A stretch of DNA of 58,508 nt from Methanomassiliicoccaceae archaeon (lineage in GTDB: Archaea > Thermoplasmatota > Thermoplasmata > Methanomassiliicoccales > Methanomethylophilaceae), in NCBI GenBank assembly GCA_016281925.1, contig JAEEJP010000122.1, forward strand, positions 1 through 58,508, read 5' to 3'. The notes under the pieces were generated by a model. The model did no database searches, was not told where the DNA came from, and worked only from the letters and a program-made list of their open reading frames with translations. This document shows, in pieces, positions 49,684 through 56,917 of the stretch (position 1 is its first letter; every line of letters starts with the position of its first letter). The translations under genes and the position numbers were made by a program.

Positions 49684-51310
49684 GTTTTGAGTGATCTTTT
49701 TGACGTCTGGCTATGGTCAAACTAAGATATTAAATAGTTATTCCGTAATACGGAATATATGGGAAGAGAGCCTGACGGCTGGGCCGTAGAATGGCTGCAA
49801 AAAATGAGGGAGAAAGGCAGCAGAGGGCTCACCGTTGAGAAGAACGGCGGGAGACATTACGTCTACTGGGCATCCACCAAGTGGATGCCCGAGACCAGGA
49901 AGCGCAAGAAGCTGACGGAGTACATAGGCATCCTCGAGCCGCCCGGGAACCTTGTGGTGTCCTCCAGCATAGACGTGGAGCGGATGAATCCGAAGGCCCT
50001 AGAAGCGGCGATGATCGATGCTGACAGGTATCGGAAGAGGCAGGAAGAGGTCATGGACTACCGCATCAAGGGCGCGATGGCGGTGTTCAGGAAGGCCTGC
50101 TCCGACTTCATCGACAATCTGAGGGAGTGCTTCCCGAGGACGTGCGACGACCTACTCATGCTCGCGATGGCCAGGCTGTCTGGGAGGGGCAGGCTGTGCC
50201 AGGCCGGCAGATGGTTCGCGACGCAGGACAATCTGATGTGCTTGAACGCGCACGCAGACCCGGACGCGCTGTCCGGTTCCCTGAGGCTGGCGGGCGGCGC
50301 CGTGGACGCCCAGAACAGGTTCTTCGAATCCCTCCGGACCCCCGGGAAGAGCATGGCGGTGGACCTGACGGTATGCTTCAGCAAGGGCCGCGCCTTTCTT
50401 GTCAAGAAGGGGTACAACCGCTTCAGGCTGTCCTGCGGACAGTTCAACATCGCGGTCATCTGTGGCTTGGAGGACAAGCTTCCTCAGGCCCTTAAGACCC
50501 AGGCCGGCAACGTGAAGGAGGGTTCCATAGTGGGCATGATCGGCGAGATGAACCTCGGCAGGGACTGCATCCTCGTCATGGACAGGGGCTACTTCTCCGC
50601 GGAGGTCATGGACGAGCTGCATTCCGCGGGATACGGCTTCGTCATACCGGTAAGGAGGAACTCGCCGCTGTACAATTCCGTCACGATCGACGGGTCCAAA
50701 GGGTTCACGTTCAGGGGCGACTCCGTCCTCTATTCCGCCGGCGGAGGGTTCGGGTATAACGCGTACAGGTTCGAGAACCAGAGGCTGAGGAACCAGGAGC
50801 TTACGGAGCTGATGGATCGCGGGGCCCCGCACGAGTGCGGCGGGCCCGCTTTCACGGAATGCGGGCAATACGATCTCAGCGGCGACCCGTCGAAGGCCGG
50901 CAACCTGATCCTCGTCACCAACCTGAACGAGGACCCGAGGCAGCTTTACACAATGTTCAAGATGAGGTGCTCCGTCGAGGAATGCAATGACTCGGCGAAG
51001 AACGTCATGTCGGCGGATAGCACGTACCTGAGGGACAACCTTTCTATCATGGGGTTCAACCTCGTGACATTCATTTCGCTCAGGATGTACATGACCATGG
51101 AGACGTGGATCGCCGACAGGGGGATGACGTCCAAATACACGCCACAGGACATCCTGTTCGAGTACAGCTCCATGGTGTCCGTCACCACCCAGAGCAGAGT
51201 TATGAACCAGCTGCTGCCCGCGAATGTCAGGAGAATCGAGGAGGATCTGGCCCTCGGCCTATTTCCACTCAGTCGATTGACTTATTCCGTAAAAATCGGG
51301 AGTTAGAGTT
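49648..51310 (+). mobile_element. IS4-type insertion sequence
   Basis: Terminal inverted repeats AACTCTAACTCCCG at 49648-49661 and its complement at 51297-51310. After a short T-rich spacer the similarity resumes as ACGGAATAAG on both ends. Total 1663 bp with one transposase. I see no target-site duplication: left flank GTAATTAT, right flank GAAATGTAAT. The copy interrupts the 3' end of the unknown ORF. Confidence 0.85.
49759..51306 (+). CDS. IS4/IS1634-like DDE transposase
   Basis: 515 residues. First Asp in SMAVDLTVCFS, second in LVMDRGYFS, and the C-terminal R-x3-E-x6-K part of the YREK signature in FKMRCSVEECNDSAKNV. Upstream region is typical of IS1634-type proteins (TRKRKKLTEYIGILEPPG). 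The gene appears intact. A perfect palindrome TATTCCGT-AAT-ACGGAATA (49739-49757) touches the start codon and repeats the ACGGAATA box of the termini, possibly for self-regulation. Ends in TAG, with TGA two codons later. Confidence 0.88.
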   Translation: MGREPDGWAVEWLQKMREKGSRGLTVEKNGGRHYVYWASTKWMPETRKRKKLTEYIGILEPPGNLVVSSSIDVERMNPKALEAAMIDADRYRKRQEEVMDYRIKGAMAVFRKACSDFIDNLRECFPRTCDDLLMLAMARLSGRGRLCQAGRWFATQDNLMCLNAHADPDALSGSLRLAGGAVDAQNRFFESLRTPGKSMAVDLTVCFSKGRAFLVKKGYNRFRLSCGQFNIAVICGLEDKLPQALKTQAGNVKEGSIVGMIGEMNLGRDCILVMDRGYFSAEVMDELHSAGYGFVIPVRRNSPLYNSVTIDGSKGFTFRGDSVLYSAGGGFGYNAYRFENQRLRNQELTELMDRGAPHECGGPAFTECGQYDLSGDPSKAGNLILVTNLNEDPRQLYTMFKMRCSVEECNDSAKNVMSADSTYLRDNLSIMGFNLVTFISLRMYMTMETWIADRGMTSKYTPQDILFEYSSMVSVTTQSRVMNQLLPANVRRIEEDLALGLFPLSRLTYSVKIGS

Positions 51311-51374
51311 GAAATGTAATGAAACAGAGTTGTATGAGGTAATTATCTTATATGGTTTGTAATGATTGTTTTTT

Positions 51375-51437
51375 ATGAATCCGTCAACCAAAGCTACGTT
51401 CTCTCAAATTTAGGAGAGTCGGTTCGTTTTCGTTGCG
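51375..51437 (+). other. Probable 5' coding extension of the element BspA gene with in-frame TAG
   Basis: In the frame of the downstream gene, ATG 51375 gives MNPSTKATFSQI, TAG (51411-51413), then ESRFVFVA leading straight into the hydrophobic core of the signal peptide. A TATA element (TTATATGG, 51348-51355) lies 20-27 nt before the ATG, fitting a leaderless mRNA. With this extension the signal peptide gains a basic n-region; without it, translation starts in the middle of the hydrophobic core. Confidence 0.6.
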
Positions 51438-54400
51438 ATGGTGTTGGTTTTCGCTCTCGCGGCTACCCTTATGCTATCGATGTCAGAAGATTCGGGAGCC
51501 GTTTCATCCGGAAAATGCGGAGACAATCTCGCATGGGCCCTTGATGATGAAGGGAACCTGACCATATCAGGGTCTGGACCCATGTATGATTACGACGAGT
51601 TCGAAGTAAATCTTCATTTTCCAGGCCTAGTCAAGACGGCGACGATAGAGTACGGGATGACGTACATCGGGTGTTGCGCGTTTGCCGAGTGCTCATCGCT
51701 GGAGTCTGTCACCATTCCCGGCTCCGTGACCTCCATCGGACCGGCTGCGTTCTGGAATTGCCAATCGCTGGCCTCCGTCACCATCCCCGATTCCGTGACC
51801 TCCATCGGGTCCGAAGCATTTACGTCTTGCATAAGCTTGGAGTCCGTCACCATCCCCGGCTCATTGACTTCTCTTGATGTATACGTGTTTGCCGATTGTC
51901 AGTCGCTGGCCTCCGTCGCCATCCCCGATTCGGTCACCTCCATCGGGGATTCTGCGTTCAGCGGCTGCACCTCCCTGGCCTCCGTCGCCATCCCCGATTC
52001 CGTGACTTCCATTGGATCCTATGTGTTCAGTCGCTGCACCTCCCTGGCCTCCGTCGCCATCCCTGATTCGGTCACCTCCATCGGAGGATACGCGTTCAGA
52101 GACTGCACTTCCCTGGCATCCATAAACATCCCGGGCTCTGTGGCCTCTATCAGAGATAACGCGTTCTACGGGATCAGGTTCCTGGACGAGGGCGGGAAAG
52201 ATCTCCCTCATACGCCGGAAGGCCTCAGAGGATACGCCTACGAAGGCAGCGGCGGGGTGATGAAGCGCGTGGTAGTTGATTTCACATTCGTTTCTGACGG
52301 GCTCCGGTTCAAGCTGGAGCAGCCAGACGCCGAGGTTGTGACTTTGGTCGGCCATTCCGAGCCGATGGCGCATCTGGCGGTCCCCGTTGCGGTATCCTAT
52401 GAGGGAAGGGATTATACGGTCTCCGTCATAGGCCCCAGGGCATTCTACGGCCTCACCGAACTGGAAACCGTATCCATCCCGGGCTCGGTAACGTCCATCG
52501 GAGACTACGCGTTCCAGAACTGCAGGTCCCTATCCTCCGTCGCAATCCCCGATTCCGTGACTTCCATCGGAAGCTATGTGTTCTGCGAATGCACCTCCCT
52601 ATCCTCCGTCGCAATCCCCGATTCCGTGACTTCCATCGGAAGCTATGTGTTCTGCGAATGCACCTCCCTATCCTCCGTAGACCTCGGGGACTCGGTCACG
52701 TCCATCGGAGACTATGCGCTAGCCGGCTGCACCTCCCTCTCCTCTATCTCTATCCCGGAATCGGTAACATCCATCGGGGACCGCGCGTTCGACGCATGCA
52801 CCTCCCTCTCCTCCGTAGACCTCGGGGACTCGGTCACGTCCATCGGAGACTACGCGTTCCAGAACTGCAGGTCCCTATCCTCCGTCGCAATCCCCGATTC
52901 CGTGACTTCCATCGGAATCTATGTGTTCTACGAATGCACCTCCCTCTCCTCCGTCGCAATCCCCGATTCCGTGACTTTCATCGGGCGGGGTGCGTTCTCC
53001 TGTTGCACATCCCTGGCCTCCGTCGCAATCCCCGATTCCGTGACTTCCATTGGATGGTACACGTTCCAGAACTGCAGGTCCCTATCCTCCGTCGCAATCC
53101 CCGATTCCGTGACTTCCATCGGGGGAGTCGCGTTCTCCGGCTGCACCTCCATGGCATTCATAAACATCCCGGTCTCCGTGAGCACGATAGGGCAAAACGC
53201 GTTTTACGGAATCAGGTTCCAGAATGAGTATGGGAATCGTTTGCCTCATACGCCGGAAGGTCTCAGTGGATATGTCTACGAAGGCAGCGGCGGCGTGCTT
53301 CAGCGCGTGGTGGACGGCTCCACGTTCGTCTCTGACGGGCTGGTGTTCAAGGTGGACCGGCTCGTCGGCTCGGATGTGATCCTTGTCGGCTATACCAAGC
53401 CGATGGCGCTTCTGACGGTTCCCGCGGAAGTATCCTACGGGGGCAAGAACTACACGGTTACCGGCATAGGTCCCAAGGCTTTCTACGGACTCTCAGGGCT
53501 GGTCTCCATAGAACTCGGCAATATTTCCGAGATAGGGATGAAGGCATTCGCCCGCTGCAAATCGCTGGAAAGCGTGGTCTTCGGCGGTTCCCTCGTGGAG
53601 ATAGGGGCGTATGCTTTCTTCGGGTGCGATTCCCTGGCTTCCGCCGAAATCCCGGACTCGGCAACGTCCATAGGGAAGAGCGCGTTCAGCGGATGCACTG
53701 CGCTGACCAGAGTGGCCATCCCGGACTCCGTTGCCTCCATCGGGGAGAACGCGTTCCACGGGATAAGGCTCCTGGACGAGAGAGGCAACACGCTCGGCTG
53801 CTCGGCGGCCAGCCTGAGCGGATACGCGTACGAGGGGAGCTGCCGCGTGCTCCAGCGCGTGGCGGACGGCATTACGTTCGTCTCCGGCGGGCTGGTGTTC
53901 AAGTTGGACTGGTCCGGAGACGAGGACGTGACTCTCGTCGGTTTCTCCGAGCCGGCCTCGCATCTGACGGTCCCGGCTTCTGTGACATACGGAGGGAAGG
54001 ACTATCCAGTCTATGACATCGGCACCAAGGCTTTCTATGGCGTCGCAGAGCTGGTCTCCGCAGATCTGGGGTGCGTAACTGAGATAGGCATGAAGGCTTT
54101 CGCCCGCTGTGCCGCGCTGGAAACCGTCGACTTCGGGGATTCCCTGAGGTCAGTGGGAGGGTACGCGTTCTACGCATGCGATTCCCTGACTTCCGTCATC
54201 ATCCCGGACTCCGCGGTGTCCATCGGCAGGTGCGCGTTCCCGCTGTGCCAGTCCCTCGCGGAAGTCGTCATCCCCGATTCGGTTGAGACCGTCGGCGATT
54301 GCGCGTTCTGGCTGAGCACAAATCTGACCCGTGTAGCTATAGGAAGTTTCGTAAGTTCCATTGGCGACCAGGCGTTCTACGGGATCACATTCTGCGATGA

Positions 54401-54494
54401 AAGCGGAAAGAGTTTGCCGGCGACCGCAGAGGCTCTTGCCGGTTATCTTTACGTGGGTGCAGGGGACGGGCACCTGTACCGCGCCGCCGCCTGA
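51438..54494 (+). CDS. BspA-like LRR_5 surface protein carried by the integrated element
   Basis: 1018 residues from the first ATG after the TAG; the natural start is probably ATG 51375. Signal peptide core MVLVFALAATLMLSM, then very regular 23-residue LRR_5 units (SVAIPDSVTSIGSYVFCECT), grouped in four arrays separated by cap modules (LPHTPEGLRGYAYEGSGG) and beta modules (FVSDGLRFKLEQPDAEVV). It ends with the same cap type (LPATAEALAGYLYVG). Two neighbouring 69-bp units are identical at the DNA level. A secreted adhesin-like cargo gene; no membrane anchor is visible. Confidence 0.85.
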   Translation: MVLVFALAATLMLSMSEDSGAVSSGKCGDNLAWALDDEGNLTISGSGPMYDYDEFEVNLHFPGLVKTATIEYGMTYIGCCAFAECSSLESVTIPGSVTSIGPAAFWNCQSLASVTIPDSVTSIGSEAFTSCISLESVTIPGSLTSLDVYVFADCQSLASVAIPDSVTSIGDSAFSGCTSLASVAIPDSVTSIGSYVFSRCTSLASVAIPDSVTSIGGYAFRDCTSLASINIPGSVASIRDNAFYGIRFLDEGGKDLPHTPEGLRGYAYEGSGGVMKRVVVDFTFVSDGLRFKLEQPDAEVVTLVGHSEPMAHLAVPVAVSYEGRDYTVSVIGPRAFYGLTELETVSIPGSVTSIGDYAFQNCRSLSSVAIPDSVTSIGSYVFCECTSLSSVAIPDSVTSIGSYVFCECTSLSSVDLGDSVTSIGDYALAGCTSLSSISIPESVTSIGDRAFDACTSLSSVDLGDSVTSIGDYAFQNCRSLSSVAIPDSVTSIGIYVFYECTSLSSVAIPDSVTFIGRGAFSCCTSLASVAIPDSVTSIGWYTFQNCRSLSSVAIPDSVTSIGGVAFSGCTSMAFINIPVSVSTIGQNAFYGIRFQNEYGNRLPHTPEGLSGYVYEGSGGVLQRVVDGSTFVSDGLVFKVDRLVGSDVILVGYTKPMALLTVPAEVSYGGKNYTVTGIGPKAFYGLSGLVSIELGNISEIGMKAFARCKSLESVVFGGSLVEIGAYAFFGCDSLASAEIPDSATSIGKSAFSGCTALTRVAIPDSVASIGENAFHGIRLLDERGNTLGCSAASLSGYAYEGSCRVLQRVADGITFVSGGLVFKLDWSGDEDVTLVGFSEPASHLTVPASVTYGGKDYPVYDIGTKAFYGVAELVSADLGCVTEIGMKAFARCAALETVDFGDSLRSVGGYAFYACDSLTSVIIPDSAVSIGRCAFPLCQSLAEVVIPDSVETVGDCAFWLSTNLTRVAIGSFVSSIGDQAFYGITFCDESGKSLPATAEALAGYLYVGAGDGHLYRAAA
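52531..52668 (+). repeat. Exact tandem 69-bp duplication in the BspA-like gene
   Basis: 52531-52599 and 52600-52668 are identical over 69 bp, each encoding one 23-residue LRR_5 unit (SVAIPDSVTSIGSYVFCECT core). The identity implies very recent duplication or gene conversion within the array. Confidence 0.85.
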
Positions 54495-54519
54495 CGGTCG
54501 GAAACATGTCTATTAAAAT

Positions 54520-54553
54520 GCTGGTGCAGGCCCTTAGCAGGGTCTGAACCAGC
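54520..54553 (+). terminator. Hairpin after the element BspA-like gene
   Basis: Outer arms GCTGGT and ACCAGC enclose CAG-CCCT/AGGG-CTG pairs with a TAGC loop. Located about 25 nt after the stop. Probable terminator, shared with the convergent remnant gene. Confidence 0.55.
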
Positions 54554-54589
54554 GCCTTTACTGAAGTGGGAATCTGCCCGAAGATTCTC

Positions 54590-54841
54590 TCAGACCGCGA
54601 CTCGGAAAAGTCTCATTTCGCTAGCGCCTTTGATGCTGACGGCATCTATGTGCTGCATTCCCTTGTCCTGGAGGGACAGGTTAGGAAAACTTTTGTTCTT
54701 GCGGTAACACTCTATGGCAAAGTGCTCGCCAAGGTCGCCGATAACGTTTTTCGAGCGTATGATGCGCCTTTTTCTGAGCTCCGACAGAACTTCGCTGTAA
54801 GCTTCTATCAGGCTGTCATCATCGTACTGCTCGAAGTCCAC
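54590..54841 (-). pseudogene. Truncated gene resembling the N-terminus of a DUF6998-like protein
   Basis: 83 residues from GTG 54841. The segment SLIEAYSEVLSELRKRRIIRSKNVIGDLGEHFAIECY (given here by its ends: SLIEAYSEV and GDLGEHFAIECY) and QHIDAVSIKG looks like the start of a restriction-endonuclease-like family. It breaks off after SIKG, and the expected catalytic continuation is absent, so it seems cut by a rearrangement between 54494 and 54610. Family name from memory and uncertain. Confidence 0.45.
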
Positions 54842-54895
54842 GTTAATCGTCTGGTCATTTGCAGCTGCAGCTATAATCCTGCCGCTTAACGGCGC

Positions 54896-55285
54896 TCATC
54901 CTTGGTCATTCTGTTCTTTTTTCTTCTTTTCAAGTTTCTTCTTGATTTCTGGATCTGTGAATATTGTGTAGTTCTCGTTACATCCTGATAGATGGTATTT
55001 CATCAAATCGTATATCGCGTCCAGATGCTTCGCCACTTCGACGCCCATGGGGGTGAGGTCGTAGTAGCCCTTCACGCGCTTGTCCTCGCCCTCTTCGGGA
55101 TAGATGTCTATGAGACCTGCCACTCCAAGCTCGTCTAAGCGGCGGTTCTTCGTGCTCAGGCTCTTTCCCTCCGTAGACATGAGCATGGTCAGGCTCTGAT
55201 GGGGGTGATGCAGCAGGTATCTGACCAGATAGATGCTGCAGCTGCGCTCCAGTATCTCCAGATCCTTCATCATGGGTTCTTCCAT
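54896..55285 (-). CDS. Winged-helix transcriptional regulator (element)
   Basis: 129 residues. Helix-turn-helix with wing: LVRYLLHHPHQSLTMLMST, KSLSTKNRRLDELGVAGLID, then YYDLTPMGVEVAKHLDAIYDLM; the C-terminus is Lys-rich. MarR/HxlR-like. ATG 55285 is 17-28 nt downstream of a TATA element (TTCATATAATAT on the plus strand, 55302-55313), consistent with a leaderless start. May control integrase or rep expression. Confidence 0.75.
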   Translation of the reverse strand: MEEPMMKDLEILERSCSIYLVRYLLHHPHQSLTMLMSTEGKSLSTKNRRLDELGVAGLIDIYPEEGEDKRVKGYYDLTPMGVEVAKHLDAIYDLMKYHLSGCNENYTIFTDPEIKKKLEKKKKEQNDQG

Positions 55286-55456
55286 GGTGGACAATAGTCA
55301 TTTCATATAATATCATTTTTCACATTTCTTATTTAATATTCAATTTGATAAGTATTATATACCGCTGTGCTGATGCTGAATCAGACCTCGAAAACCGTCG
55401 GGGCCGAAACCAATTAAGCAGGTCGTGCCAGGATGCACGGACTTGCGGGAGCTAAA

Positions 55457-55630
55457 ATGCAAAGAAATGGAGTGCATTTGAACCCGGGAGCCGCAGACCG
55501 CGGCAACGGCATGGGTGCAAACGCGGGCGCGGATTGTGCCAGCATCCAGGTCGTTTTAGAAAGCAGCGTTAGAGTCGTAATCAGGGAATCGAAAGAAGAA
55601 GGCCCGCATCCGGAGCAAAAGAGTGCGTAG
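55457..55630 (+). CDS. Small ORF before the integrase
   Basis: 57 residues from ATG 55457 (GGGAG eight nt upstream), ending in TAG 11 nt before the integrase start. Contains a helix-strand-like core (SIQVVLESSVRVVIRES). Not recognised. Its place suggests an excisionase or regulatory peptide, but it may not be real. Confidence 0.3.
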   Translation: MQRNGVHLNPGAADRGNGMGANAGADCASIQVVLESSVRVVIRESKEEGPHPEQKSA

Positions 55631-55641
55631 GCGGTGACAGA

Positions 55642-56592
55642 ATGGTAAGATACCAGTTTTCCGCCGATGTAAAGGCGTATCTCGAGATGTTGAGGCCGCA
55701 TACGAAAGAATCAACATTCAAAGACAGAGCAAGAAAGTTGCGTCTAATCTCAAAAAACGTTACTCGTCTCTACGAGGAAGGAAAGATGTCCAGCAACAAC
55801 GCACGCAGAATAACGTCGGAGGACCTCGTCGCATACGTGGGCTTCAGACGCTCCACGGGAATCAGCGATTCCACGATAAGCAAGGATCTCTGCATCCTCA
55901 ACCAGCTGTTCCTGTGGCTCGGCAACCGTGCAGTGGAGGAGTTCAGGATGTTCGGAGGGGTGTTCAAGCCTCATGCCTACACCGGAAGAAAGGAGCCAAT
56001 CTCGAACGAGGTCATCGACCGCGTGATAGACCTCGCCCGCAGGACGGACGACTGGCACATCCTGCGCGGATGCGTGGTCGTGCTCCTGTGCACGAGCTGC
56101 GGCCTGCGCTCGCAGGAGGCCCGCCAGCTGTATGCCGATGACGTGTCGTTCATGGACGGCCACATGATCGTCCATGTGGTCCACGTCAAGGGCGAAGGGA
56201 GGTACGGCGAGCCCAGGTCCGTCCTGCTGATGGACGGCGTCGAGGACATCGTCCAGCGCTATCTGGACGCCAGGGCGAAGAAGCTCGCCGAGCTCGGCAA
56301 GGAATCGAGATCGATGTTCCCTCCGCTGAACAACTCCAACGAGTTCTACACCCAGCAGGGCTTCTGCAGGATGAAGTCCTGTGTGGAGCAGGAGCTGGGC
56401 GTCCACTTCCAGCTGAGGGCCGGGCGCAGGGCGTTCGGCCAGAGGCTCCTGGACAGCGGGAACAGGATAGAGGACGTCTCCGTGGCCATGGGCCATTCCT
56501 CGACGAAGACCACCGAGGGATACTACGCCAGGAACAGTGAGAATCAGGTGATCAAGAGGATATTGAGGAACCAGACGATCAACCGCAAGTGA
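55642..56592 (+). CDS. Tyrosine recombinase (integrase)
   Basis: 316 residues. N-terminal SAM-like core-binding domain (to about residue 105), catalytic domain with Arg in TSCGLRSQEARQLY, Lys in HVKGEGRYG, Arg in LRAGRRAFGQ, His in GHSSTKTT and nucleophile Tyr in TTEGYYAR. The usual His of the H-x-x-R box appears to be Arg. The gene is intact, not split by integration. ATG 55642 follows GGTGAC. It lies 130 nt from the tRNA that serves as the integration site. Confidence 0.92.
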   Translation: MVRYQFSADVKAYLEMLRPHTKESTFKDRARKLRLISKNVTRLYEEGKMSSNNARRITSEDLVAYVGFRRSTGISDSTISKDLCILNQLFLWLGNRAVEEFRMFGGVFKPHAYTGRKEPISNEVIDRVIDLARRTDDWHILRGCVVVLLCTSCGLRSQEARQLYADDVSFMDGHMIVHVVHVKGEGRYGEPRSVLLMDGVEDIVQRYLDARAKKLAELGKESRSMFPPLNNSNEFYTQQGFCRMKSCVEQELGVHFQLRAGRRAFGQRLLDSGNRIEDVSVAMGHSSTKTTEGYYARNSENQVIKRILRNQTINRK

Positions 56593-56602
56593 AACTCTTT
56601 AC

Positions 56603-56643
56603 GGCCCAAACGGTTTGGGCCCGCTCTCGGAGAGAGCCCAAAC
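56603..56643. repeat. GCCCAAAC repeats next to the right attachment site
   Basis: GGCCCAAACGGTTTGGGCC (56603-56621) is a perfect inverted repeat. The unit GCCCAAAC recurs directly at 56636-56643, followed by a GTGGGCC. Located between the integrase stop and the att site. Candidate integrase or excisionase arm sites, or a terminator for the integrase gene. Confidence 0.5.
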
Positions 56644-56718
56644 CGCGTGGGCCAACGCCTTTGGAACGGTCGGAAACCCGGAATCATAGGATTTCAAAAT
56701 GACGATCTGGACAAGGGG

Positions 56719-56734
56719 GTGGTGGGCCCTGCCG
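56719..56734 (+). repeat. Right attachment site copy (att) in the tRNA 3' end
   Basis: Identical 16 bp to 46595-46610. On the minus strand it covers the encoded CCA, the discriminator base, the 3' acceptor strand and the end of the T stem of the adjacent tRNA, so integration keeps the tRNA intact. Confidence 0.75.
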
Positions 56735-56796
56735 GGTTCGAACCGGCGACCACTCGGTTATGAGCCGAGCGCTCTACCTGGCTAAGCTAAGAGCCC
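56720..56796 (-). tRNA. tRNA with CAT anticodon (Met or Ile2)
   Basis: Acceptor GGGCTCT pairs with AGGGCCC (one G-U); anticodon stem CTCGG/CCGAG with loop CTCATAA (anticodon CAT); T arm GCCGG/CCGGC with loop TTCGAAC; discriminator A then encoded CCA (56720-56722). The absence of three G-C pairs in the anticodon stem argues against the initiator. Elongator Met or Ile2 with a modified C34 cannot be separated here. TATA-like TTATTTAT (56822-56830, minus strand) is about 30 nt upstream. Confidence 0.93.
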
Positions 56797-56917
56797 GATA
56801 AATCGCCCTATAAATAGTTCAGATAAATAACTTTGTATAAGCGTCAACCGGACTTCGCGATTCTTTTCATGATGCCCGGCGCATCGGCGGATATGGATCC
56901 CGGCATCCGCAGTCCCA

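Larger units (their letters stand above)
46595..56734 (+). mobile_element. Integrated element with HUH Rep and tyrosine integrase, at a tRNA gene
   Basis: About 10.1 kb between direct 16-bp repeats. Contents in order: small basic protein, structured GC-rich block, rolling-circle Rep (split by TAG), unknown AT-rich ORF with two TAGs, an IS4-type element, BspA-like surface protein, gene remnant, winged-helix regulator, small ORF, tyrosine integrase. The integrase lies next to the occupied tRNA, the standard layout for archaeal integrative plasmids. Rep plus integrase without structural virus genes suggests an integrated plasmid. Confidence 0.8.
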
